Source of the DNA: Jiangella alkaliphila
GTDB lineage: Bacteria > Actinomycetota > Actinomycetes > Jiangellales > Jiangellaceae
Length of the DNA: 64,000 bases
Reading direction: 5' to 3'
Assembly: GCF_900105925.1 (NCBI RefSeq)
Contig: NZ_LT629791.1
Coordinates: forward strand, 4,434,001 to 4,498,000
Of this stretch, positions 34,152-41,409 are shown piece after piece. A program made the translations under genes and the position numbers. The notes beneath the pieces are model-generated. The model searched no databases and was not told the DNA's origin. It was given only the letters and a program-made list of their open reading frames with translations. How positions within the stretch are numbered: position 1 is the stretch's first letter; every line of letters starts with the position of its first letter.

Positions 34152-35282
34152 TCAGCGGGCGAAGAAGGCCCGCAGGTCCTCGACCAGCACGTCCGGCCGC
34201 TCCAGCGAGGCGTAGTGCCCGCCTTCGGGGAACTCGGTGTAGCGGACGATGTTGTCGTTGTCGCGGTCGGCGAACGCGCGGATCGTGCGGAAGTCGTCGG
34301 CGAAGACCGCGACCGCGGTCGGCGCGTGGTTGACGGCCGGCTCGGCGCCGGAGCGGGCCTCCTCGAAGTGGTACCGCCCGGCCGTCGCGGAGGTGTTGGT
34401 GAACCAGTACAGGCTGACCTCGGTGAGGATCTGGTCGACGGTCACCAGGCTGGTCCCGTTTCCGAACGAGTTGAACAGCTCGTTCCAAGCCAGCTGCCCG
34501 ACCGGAGAGTCGGAGACGCCGACGGCGACGGTCTGCGGCCGGCTGCCGTTGATCGCGTTGTAACCGCCGACGGACTGGAACCACTCCAGGTGCTGCAGGC
34601 CGGCGTGGTCGGCGGGGGACAGGTTCGCGAACTCGGCCGGGTCGCCGGACGGGAACGAGAACAGCTGCAGGACGTGCAGGCCCAGGAAGCCCTCCGGGTT
34701 CAGCAGGCCCAGTTCGCGCGACACCATGGCGCCGCCGTCGCTGCCGTGCGAGCCGTAGCTGTCGTAGCCGAGCCGGCGCATCAGCGTGTCGTAGGTGCGG
34801 GCGACCCGCGCCATCGTCCAGCCGCGGTCCTCGACCGGGGTGCTGAAGCCGAAGCCCGGCATCGACGGGACGACGACGGAGAACGCGTCCTCGGCCTTGC
34901 CGCCGTGCGCGACCGGGTCGGTCAGCGGGCCGATCATGTCGAGGAAGTCCACGAACGAGCCGGGGTAGGAGTGCGCGAGCAGCAGCGCCTTCGCGTCCGG
35001 CTCGGCCGACGGCACGTGGATGAAGTGGATGGTCTGGCCGTCGATCTCGGTGAGGTAGTGCGGGAAGGCGTTCATCCGCGCCTCCTGGGCCCGCCAGTCG
35101 AACCCGTCGCGCCAGTGGTCGACGGTCTCGCGCAGGTAGTGGTTCGGCGTGCCGTAGTCCCAGTCGTCGCCGGGCGCGGGCCGCGGCAGCCGGGTGCGGG
35201 CCAGACGGTCCTGGAGGTCGTCCAGGTCGGCCTGGCTGATCTCGACGCGGAAGGGGCGGATCGGTGCGGTGGTGTTCGTCAT
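34152..35282 (-). CDS. Epoxide hydrolase (EHN domain plus alpha/beta hydrolase)
   Basis: This 376-residue protein has the N-terminal epoxide hydrolase domain (IRPFRVEISQADLDDLQDRLARTRLP, WRAQEARMNAFPHY). The alpha/beta hydrolase core follows: oxyanion-hole region LLLAHSYPGSFVDFLDMI, nucleophile elbow SHGSDGGAMVSR with Asp, and C-terminal histidine in EGGHYASLERPD. It hydrolyses epoxides to diols; the natural substrate is unknown. A TAGTGT box seven bases before the ATG suggests leaderless transcription from the region shared with the divergent WYL regulator. Confidence 0.88.
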   Translation of the reverse strand: MTNTTAPIRPFRVEISQADLDDLQDRLARTRLPRPAPGDDWDYGTPNHYLRETVDHWRDGFDWRAQEARMNAFPHYLTEIDGQTIHFIHVPSAEPDAKALLLAHSYPGSFVDFLDMIGPLTDPVAHGGKAEDAFSVVVPSMPGFGFSTPVEDRGWTMARVARTYDTLMRRLGYDSYGSHGSDGGAMVSRELGLLNPEGFLGLHVLQLFSFPSGDPAEFANLSPADHAGLQHLEWFQSVGGYNAINGSRPQTVAVGVSDSPVGQLAWNELFNSFGNGTSLVTVDQILTEVSLYWFTNTSATAGRYHFEEARSGAEPAVNHAPTAVAVFADDFRTIRAFADRDNDNIVRYTEFPEGGHYASLERPDVLVEDLRAFFAR

Positions 35283-35325
35283 GACACTCACACTAGAGGC
35301 CCAATAGGCACGGTATCTTCCTAAT
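35283..35325. promoter_or_regulatory. Shared divergent promoter of epoxide hydrolase and WYL regulator
   Basis: Only 43 bases separate the two ATGs. On the plus strand TATCTT lies six bases before the WYL ATG; on the minus strand TAGTGT lies seven bases before the hydrolase ATG. Between them AATAGG and CCTAAT form an imperfect dyad, AATAGGCACGGTATCTTCCTAAT spanning about 35302-35324, a plausible operator. Both mRNAs would be leaderless. Confidence 0.4.
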
Positions 35326-36312
35326 ATGAAGGGGACTTCCGCACGAATGCTGGCACTGCTCTCGCTGATGCAGTCGCGGCCCGCCTGGACCGGCTCCGAG
35401 CTGGCCGAACGGCTCGGCGTCAGCGCGCGAACCATCCGCAACGACGTCGACCGGCTGCGCGAGCTGGGGTACCCGGTCGACGCTGCGCGGGGCGCCGGCG
35501 GGCACTACCGGCTCGGCGCCGGCGCCCGGCTCCCACCACTGCTGCTCGACGACGAGGAGGCGGTCGCCGTCGCGATCGGGCTGCGGGCCGGCAACGGCGT
35601 CGCCGGCATCGAGGAGAGCAGCGCACGGGCGCTGGCCAAGCTCGAGCAAGTGCTGCCGCACCGGCTGCGCCGTCAGGTCACGGCGATCGGCGACGCGATG
35701 TCGCGCGGGCCGGAGAACACCGGCAGCAACGTCGAGGACCCGGTGATCGACGCCGCCGTGCTCACGACGCTGGCGGCGGCGATCCGCGACCACGAGGCGG
35801 TGCGGTTCGACTACCGGGGCGCGCCTGCCGACGGGCCGCCGCTCTCCGTCGAGCCGTACCGGCTGGTCAGCTGGCAGCGGCACTGGTACCTCGTCGGCCG
35901 CGACCCGGCGGCTGGGACATGGCGCCCCTACCGCGTCGACTGGATCTCGCTACGCATGCGGACCGGGCTGCGGTTCGAGCCCGCGCCGCTGCCGGGCGAG
36001 GACTACACCGCCTTCGTCCTGCGCGAGGTCGCCTCGACCGGGTGGTCGGTGCACGCGCGCATCACGGTGTGCGCGCCGGCCGCTGACGTGCTGGCGCGGA
36101 TCAACCCGACCGTCGGCGTCGTCGAGTCGGTGGACGAGTCGACGTCGGTCCTGGTGACCGGGGCCGACAGCCTGGAGATCATCGCCGTCTACATCGGCAT
36201 GCTCGGGCTGGACTTCCGGGTGACCGATCCGCCGGAGCTGGTCGAACACGTCCGCGTGCTCGGCGAGCGGTACCGGCGGGCGATCCCGCCGGCTCCGGCG
36301 GCTGATGGGTGA
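35326..36312 (+). CDS. YafY-type regulator: helix-turn-helix plus WYL domain
   Basis: This 328-residue protein has an N-terminal HTH_11-type domain (ARMLALLSLMQSRPAWTGSELAERLGVSARTIRNDVDRL, residues 6-44) and a WYL domain (VRFDYRG..., VEPYRLVSWQRHWYLVGRDP, residues ~160-205). It ends with a WCX-type region (SLEIIAVYIGMLGLDFRV). WYL domains sense ligands such as nucleic acids or nucleotides. It is divergent from the epoxide hydrolase gene and is the likely regulator of it. Its stop codon lies within the stem of a strong hairpin. Confidence 0.92.
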   Translation: MKGTSARMLALLSLMQSRPAWTGSELAERLGVSARTIRNDVDRLRELGYPVDAARGAGGHYRLGAGARLPPLLLDDEEAVAVAIGLRAGNGVAGIEESSARALAKLEQVLPHRLRRQVTAIGDAMSRGPENTGSNVEDPVIDAAVLTTLAAAIRDHEAVRFDYRGAPADGPPLSVEPYRLVSWQRHWYLVGRDPAAGTWRPYRVDWISLRMRTGLRFEPAPLPGEDYTAFVLREVASTGWSVHARITVCAPAADVLARINPTVGVVESVDESTSVLVTGADSLEIIAVYIGMLGLDFRVTDPPELVEHVRVLGERYRRAIPPAPAADG

Positions 36313-36353
36313 GCGTTTGCTGTTGCCAGGGCGACAGCAAACGCTCACCCATC
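36304..36353. terminator. Perfect 20-bp-stem hairpin, probable bidirectional terminator
   Basis: GATGGGTGAGCGTTTGCTGT (36304-36323) and its exact reverse complement (36334-36353) flank a 10-base loop. The TGA of the WYL gene is inside the left arm. There is no T run on either side, as usual for actinomycete terminators. A perfect stem this long is stronger than needed for termination. Confidence 0.7.
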
Positions 36354-36400
36354 CGTGGGGGCGGACGCCCGAGCGCGATCTTGCTATACCCATGAGTGGG

Positions 36401-36465
36401 CTGGTCCCTCTGCGGTGGGACCAGAAGTGAGCCGAGGACCCCGGGGGCATACCCGGACCTCGGCT
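36401..36465. terminator. Two further stem-loops after the large hairpin
   Basis: CTGGTCCC (36401-36408) pairs perfectly with GGGACCAG (36417-36424). AGCCGAGG (36430-36437) pairs with CCTCGGCT (36458-36465), with an inner CCGGG/CCCGG pairing and a T-richer stretch (CTTTCT) after it on the plus strand. A smaller CCCA/TGGG dyad sits at 36389-36400. They lie just past the 3' end of the minus-strand pseudogene. Confidence 0.5.
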
Positions 36466-36481
36466 TCGCGCTTTCTACGGG

Positions 36482-37043
36482 TCAGTCCAGCCCGATCCGG
36501 TGCTCGGTCAGAGCGCCGCTGATCGACTCTCGGTAGGTCGAGTCCCGTCTCTCGGCCGCGCTGATCGCTCCGGCAACGATGTCGCCGCCCACAGCAACGG
36601 TTCTTCACCCGGCCGTGCGTGTCCGACGTGAAGGGTGGGCGGGAGCACGCCCCGGGATCGGTAGACGGTGATGACGTCGAGGTCGCGACGGTCGGCGACA
36701 GGGTTGCGGGACTCCAGCCGCACCTCGTCCACCCTGCCGCGGCCAGCTGGAACAGCAGTGTCTCCAGGCAGTGGCGCCGAGCTCGCTCCTGACGCCGCGC
36801 GTTGACTGGCGCGCCTACGACCACGATCGGGAGGATGGGCAGTCTGGCGAGCACTTCGACGGCATCGCGGCGCTCGAACGGTTCCTTGTCGCGCCAGTGG
36901 AACCGACGTCCAGGCCGCGGCTCCAACGAGCGCACGGCGTCGCGGACGCCGTCGGCGTCGGCAGCATGGAGCGCCACCGCGGCGAGGACGTATACGCCGT
37001 CGTCGGTGCGGATGGATTCGTCGACGTAGGCCAGCCAGCTCAC
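36482..37043 (-). pseudogene. DUF3800-like protein gene with two frameshifts
   Basis: The peptide reads in three successive frames. Frame 1 from a GTG at 37043 gives VSWLAYVDESIRTDDGVYVL, FHWRDKEPFERRDAVEVLARLP, then RHCLETLLFQLAAAG near 36750. Frame 2 continues VDEVRLESRNPVADRRDLDVI to PGEEPLLWAA near 36590. Frame 3 gives DIVAGAISAAERRDSTYRES and HRIGLD to TGA at 36482-36484. Each switch needs one extra base within GC runs. The YVDES opening and FHWRD segment resemble DUF3800 proteins. About 187 codons would result if repaired. It is either a fresh pseudogene or two assembly errors. Confidence 0.65.
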
Positions 37044-37133
37044 ACCTCCTGTGGGTGCGTTCCACGGGCGGTTCGTGACACCCCGTGAGAGGCTGTGCAC
37101 GGCCGAACGAGCGACCCCCGGGGGAGGACGTCA

Positions 37134-38579
37134 GTGCCCAGACGTGTGGTGCGGCTGCGTGACGAGGTGTTGTCCGCCGACGGCGAGACGCTGCGGGCGG
37201 GGATCGTGGCCATCCAGGCCGAACTGGAGGTCACGCCGGAGTTCCCGCCGGAGGTCGAGCAGGCGGCGCAGGCGGCCGCGAAGAACCCGCGCCTACCCGG
37301 CCTCGACCGCACCGAGCTGCCGTTCGTCACCATCGACCCGGCCACGGCGCAGGACCTCGACCAGGCCCTCCACCTCGAACGAAAGAACAACGGCTTCACC
37401 GTCTACTACGCCATCGCCGACGTCGGCGCGTTCGTCAGCCCTGGCGACCCGCTCGACCAGGAGGCGCACAAGCGCGGCGAGACGCTGTACGGCGCGGACT
37501 CGAAGGTGCCGCTCTACCCGAAGGCGCTGTCCGAGGACGCCGCCTCGCTGCTGGCCGACCAGGTGCGCCCGGCGCTGCTGTGGACGATCGAGCTGGACGG
37601 CGCCGGCGGCACCGTGGCGGCCCGCGTCGAGCGGGCGCTGGTGCGCAGCCGCGCCAAGCTGTCCTACGTCGAGGTGCAGGAACAGCTCGACGCGGGCACG
37701 GCCGACCCGGTGTTCGCCCTGCTCAAAGAGGTGGGTGAGCTGCGCCTCGCCCAGGAGGCCCAGCGGGGCGGCGTCTCGCTGCCGCTGCCCGAGCAGGAGG
37801 TCCGCATCGACGGCGAGCACTGGTCGCTGGCGTTCCGGCAGCAGCACCCGGTCGAGCAGTGGAACGCGCAGATCTCGCTGCTGACGGGCATGACGGCGGC
37901 CGCCATGATGGTCGAGGCCAGGACCGGCCTGCTCCGCACGCTCGCCCCCGCCGACCCGCGCGACGTCGAGCGGCTGCGGCGGACGGCCAAAGCGCTGCGC
38001 ATCGACTGGCCGCAGGACCAGAGCTACCCCGAGTTCGTCCGCTCCCTCGACCCCGCCACGCCCAGCCACGCCGCCATGCTGGTCGCGTGCACCCGGCTGC
38101 TGCGCGGCTCCGGCTACGTCGGCTTCTCCGGAGAGCTCCCGCAGCGCACCGGCCACTCGGCCATCGCCGCTGACTACGCGCACGTGACGGCGCCGCTGCG
38201 GCGGCTGGTCGACCGGTACGCGCTCGAGATCAGCGTCGCGCTCAGCGCGGGCGACGACGTCCCCGGCTGGGTCGTCGACCGCCTGGGGGAGCTGCCGAAG
38301 ACCATGCAGGGCTCCACCCGCCGGGCCAACCAGTACGAGCGTGCCGTCCTCGACCTCGTCGAGGCCGCCGTGCTGCAGGAGTACGTCGGCGAGCGGTTCG
38401 ACGGCGTCGTCGTCGAGGTGGACGACCGCGACGCGCGCAAGGGCGACGTCACCATCCGCGAGCCCGCGGTGGAGGCGCCGATCAGCCACCAGGGTGAGCT
38501 GCCGCTCGGGACGGACGTGCAGGCCCGGCTGGCCGCCGCCGACCCGCGGACCCGGACGATCCGCTTCGAACTGGGATAA
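37134..38579 (+). CDS. RNB-domain ribonuclease (RNase II/R family)
   Basis: This 481-residue protein has the RNB catalytic signature TIDPATAQDLDQALHLER (metal-binding aspartates, residues ~62-79), YAIADVGAFVSPGDPLDQEA, and the second-half motif DYAHVTAPLRRLVDRYAL. It is a processive 3'-5' exoribonuclease by family. It lacks the N-terminal cold-shock and C-terminal S1 domains of full RNase R and is shorter, typical of actinomycete RNB proteins. The GTG at 37134 is preceded by GGGGGAGG. Confidence 0.9.
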   Translation: MPRRVVRLRDEVLSADGETLRAGIVAIQAELEVTPEFPPEVEQAAQAAAKNPRLPGLDRTELPFVTIDPATAQDLDQALHLERKNNGFTVYYAIADVGAFVSPGDPLDQEAHKRGETLYGADSKVPLYPKALSEDAASLLADQVRPALLWTIELDGAGGTVAARVERALVRSRAKLSYVEVQEQLDAGTADPVFALLKEVGELRLAQEAQRGGVSLPLPEQEVRIDGEHWSLAFRQQHPVEQWNAQISLLTGMTAAAMMVEARTGLLRTLAPADPRDVERLRRTAKALRIDWPQDQSYPEFVRSLDPATPSHAAMLVACTRLLRGSGYVGFSGELPQRTGHSAIAADYAHVTAPLRRLVDRYALEISVALSAGDDVPGWVVDRLGELPKTMQGSTRRANQYERAVLDLVEAAVLQEYVGERFDGVVVEVDDRDARKGDVTIREPAVEAPISHQGELPLGTDVQARLAAADPRTRTIRFELG

Positions 38580-38650
38580 AACACGCATAAGGCACGACGC
38601 CGCCGGGTACGCGACGGGCACACCGTCGTCGCTCGGAAGGTGAAGACTCC

Positions 38651-39622
38651 ATGCCCGTCGTCGGCTGGCACGCGTCGCACGAGCAGATCCCGCCGAGCCG
38701 GCTGCTGGCCGACGTCCGGCACGCCGAGCAGGCCGGCTTCCAGGCGGTGTGGTCGTCGGACCACTTCGCGCCGTGGAGCGCCCGGCAGGGGGAGTCCGGC
38801 TTCTCCTTCGCCTGGCTGGGCGCCGCCATGGCGACGACGGCGCTGCCGTTCGGCGTCGTCTGCGCTCCCGGTCAGCGCTACCACCCGGCCGTCGCGGCGC
38901 AGGCGATCGCCACGCTCGAGGAGATGTTCCCGGGCCGGTTCGCCGTCGCGCTGGGCAGCGGCGAGAACATCAACGAGCACGTCACCGGCGAGCGCTGGCC
39001 GGACAAGCCGACCCGCAACGCCCGGCTGCGCGAGTGCGTGGACGTCATCCGGGCCCTGCTCGACGGCGACGAGGTCACCCATGACGGGCTGGTGACGGTG
39101 GACCGTGCCCGGCTGTGGACCCGGCCCGGCACCCCGCCGCCGCTCTACGCGACCGCCGTCAGCCCCCGGACCGCCGGCTGGGCAGGGGAGTGGGCCGACG
39201 GCCTGGTCACCGTCGGCCAGGCGCCTGACGTCCTCAGACGCGTCGTCGACGCCTTCAGGACCAACGGCGGCGACGGCAAGCCGCTCGCCGTCCAGATCCA
39301 CATCAGCTGGGCGCCGGACGAGGACGAGGCGCTCTCCATCGCGCACGACCAGTGGCGGACGAACGTGTACTCGCCGCCGCTGTGCTGGGACCTGACGACG
39401 GTCGAGGAGTTCGACGAGGCGGCGAAGTACGTCCGTCCCGAGGACCTGCGCGCGAACGTCCTCGTCAGCGCCGACCTCGGCCGCCACGCCCAGCACCTCC
39501 ACGACCTCGCCGGCCTCGGCTTCGACACCGTCTACGTCCACCACGTCGGCCAGGAGCAGGCGGGATTCATCGACGCGTTCGGCGAGCACGTGCTGCCGGC
39601 GCTGACGGCGGTGACGGCGTGA
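38651..39622 (+). CDS. LLM-class flavin-dependent oxidoreductase (TIGR03885-like)
   Basis: This 323-residue luciferase-like monooxygenase-fold protein contains GFQAVWSSDHFAPWSARQGESGFSFAWLGAAMATT, PGRFAVALGSGENINEHVTGERWP and WADGLVTVGQAPDVL. From memory it matches the TIGR03885 subfamily, thought to use FMN rather than F420. The substrate is unknown. Its stop overlaps the start of the GH13 gene, so the two are translationally coupled. The ATG at 38651 has GGAAGGTGAAG upstream. Confidence 0.85.
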   Translation: MPVVGWHASHEQIPPSRLLADVRHAEQAGFQAVWSSDHFAPWSARQGESGFSFAWLGAAMATTALPFGVVCAPGQRYHPAVAAQAIATLEEMFPGRFAVALGSGENINEHVTGERWPDKPTRNARLRECVDVIRALLDGDEVTHDGLVTVDRARLWTRPGTPPPLYATAVSPRTAGWAGEWADGLVTVGQAPDVLRRVVDAFRTNGGDGKPLAVQIHISWAPDEDEALSIAHDQWRTNVYSPPLCWDLTTVEEFDEAAKYVRPEDLRANVLVSADLGRHAQHLHDLAGLGFDTVYVHHVGQEQAGFIDAFGEHVLPALTAVTA

Positions 39623-41238
39623 GCCGGCGGCGCCGCGCGGCCGGCGACCTGTGGTGGAAGAACGCCGTCGTCTACTGCCTGGACGTGCAGACCTTCCTGG
39701 ACACCGACGGCGACGGCTGCGGCGACCTCGCGGGGCTGACGGAGCGGATCGACTACCTCGACGGACTCGGCGTGACCTGCCTGTGGCTGATGCCGTTCTA
39801 CCCGTCGCCCGAACGCGACGACGGCTACGACATCGTCGACTTCTACGGCATCGACGAGCGGCTCGGCACGCTCGGGGCGTTCGTCGAGATGGTGCGGACG
39901 GCGCAGGACCGCGGCATCCGGGTCATCGTCGACTTCGTGCTCAACCACACGTCGCACCGCCACCCGTGGTTCGTCTCCGCGCGCAAGGGCCGCGACGCCC
40001 CGTTCCACGACTTCTACGTGTGGAGCGACGAGAAGCCCGAGGACAAGCCGTCCGACCTCGTCTTCCCCGGCGAGGAGCGGTCGACCTGGGCCTGGGACGA
40101 CCAGGCGCAGCAGTGGTACTACCACCGCTTCTACACCGAGCAGCCCGACCTGAACACCGCCAACCCGGCGGTCCGCGACGAGATCGCGCAGGTCGCCGGG
40201 TTCTGGCTGGCACTGGGGCTGGCCGGGTTCCGCGTCGACGCCGTGCCGTTCATGATGGAGGAGTCCGACCGGGCGACCGCCGGCCGGCAGGAGCCGCACG
40301 AGCTGATCCGCGACCTGCGCGCCTACCTCGCCCGCCGCCGCGGCGACGCGGTGCTGCTGGGCGAGGTGAACCTGCCGCCGAAGCAGGCGCTGGAGTTCTT
40401 CGGCGAGACCGGCGACGAGCTGACCATGGCCTTCGACTTCACCGTCAACCAGGCGCTGTACCTGTCGCTGGTGCGTGAGGACGCGGCGCCGCTGGGCAAG
40501 GCGCTGAAGGCGCAGCCGGAGCTGCCCGACGACTGCCAGCGGGTGAACTTCGTCCGCAACCATGACGAGCTGTCCCTGGACCAGCTCACGAACAAGGAAC
40601 GCGCCGAGGTGTTCGCCGCGCTCGGCCCGGACCCGGACGTGCAGCTGTACGGACGGGGGATCCGGCGGCGGCTGCCGAGCATGCTCGACGGCGACGAGCG
40701 GCGGATCCGGCTGGTGTACTCCCTGATGTTCTCGCTGCCCGGCACGCCGGCGCTGTTCTACGGCGAGGAGATCGGCATGTCCGAGAACCTCGACATCGAG
40801 GGCCGGCTCAGCGTGCGCTCGCCGATGCAGTGGTCGGGCGAGCGGCACGCCGGCTTCTCGCCGGCCCCCGACGGCGCCCGGCTGGCGCGGCCGCTGCCGG
40901 CGGACGTCTCGGTGAACGTGGAGGCGCAGCGGCGCGATCCGGACTCGCTGCTGAACTGGATGGAGCGGCTGATCCGGCGGCGCAAGGAGTGCCCGGAGCT
41001 GGGCTGGGGCCGGCTGGCGCTGCTCGAGGCGTCCGGGCCCGTCCTGGCGCACCGCTGCGACTGGCAGGACCGCACGATCGTCGCCGCCCACAACCTCACC
41101 GGGTCGAAAGCGACGGTGCGGCTGCCCGGCGACGACGGCTGGGAACGGCTGGTCGACCAGTTCGGCACCGACGACGCCGCGCCCGGCGAGGAGCTCGAGC
41201 TGGAGCCGTACGGCCACCGCTGGTTCCGCCCGGGCTGA
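39619..41238 (+). CDS. TreS-like GH13 alpha-amylase-family enzyme
   Basis: This 539-residue GH13 protein has GDLAGLTERIDYLDGLGV, DFVLNHTSHRHPWFVSARKG, HRFYTEQPDLNTANPAVRDE, the nucleophile motif GFRVDAVPFM, the acid/base LLGEVNLPPK and VNFVRNHDELSL. These resemble trehalose synthase (TreS), which interconverts maltose and trehalose, or a close relative acting on alpha-glucosides. There is no maltokinase fused or adjacent. It starts with GTG overlapping the LLM gene stop (GTGA). It could be linked to the treXYZ trehalose route elsewhere in the window, but coupling to a flavoprotein suggests a separate role. Confidence 0.85.
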   Translation: MSRRRRAAGDLWWKNAVVYCLDVQTFLDTDGDGCGDLAGLTERIDYLDGLGVTCLWLMPFYPSPERDDGYDIVDFYGIDERLGTLGAFVEMVRTAQDRGIRVIVDFVLNHTSHRHPWFVSARKGRDAPFHDFYVWSDEKPEDKPSDLVFPGEERSTWAWDDQAQQWYYHRFYTEQPDLNTANPAVRDEIAQVAGFWLALGLAGFRVDAVPFMMEESDRATAGRQEPHELIRDLRAYLARRRGDAVLLGEVNLPPKQALEFFGETGDELTMAFDFTVNQALYLSLVREDAAPLGKALKAQPELPDDCQRVNFVRNHDELSLDQLTNKERAEVFAALGPDPDVQLYGRGIRRRLPSMLDGDERRIRLVYSLMFSLPGTPALFYGEEIGMSENLDIEGRLSVRSPMQWSGERHAGFSPAPDGARLARPLPADVSVNVEAQRRDPDSLLNWMERLIRRRKECPELGWGRLALLEASGPVLAHRCDWQDRTIVAAHNLTGSKATVRLPGDDGWERLVDQFGTDDAAPGEELELEPYGHRWFRPG

Positions 41239-41289
41239 GCGTCCACACTCTGTCGGGTGCACACCGGCCGTCATGCGACAACTGTCGGA

Positions 41290-41317
41290 TGACATTGCGC
41301 TGGGCCGGCTCTACTGT
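41290..41317 (+). promoter_or_regulatory. Possible promoter of the S15 peptidase gene
   Basis: TGACAT (41290-41295) and TACTGT (41312-41317) are 16 bases apart and about 90 bases before the ATG. The remaining 5' region holds an A-rich stretch and an AAAGGAAGGA ribosome binding site. Only the spacing and hexamers support this. Confidence 0.3.
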
Positions 41318-41409
41318 CATGCCGACCGCGAGTTCCAGACCGCAGTGAGTCGCACAAGGGAAAAGAAGAACAGCGTCCGAGCATCCCGCCTTCAAAGGAA
41401 GGACCGCTC

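Noticed and set aside
36304-36353. Terminal inverted repeats of an insertion sequence
   Set aside because: The two arms are 10 bases apart with no transposase or target duplication; a hairpin is the simpler reading.
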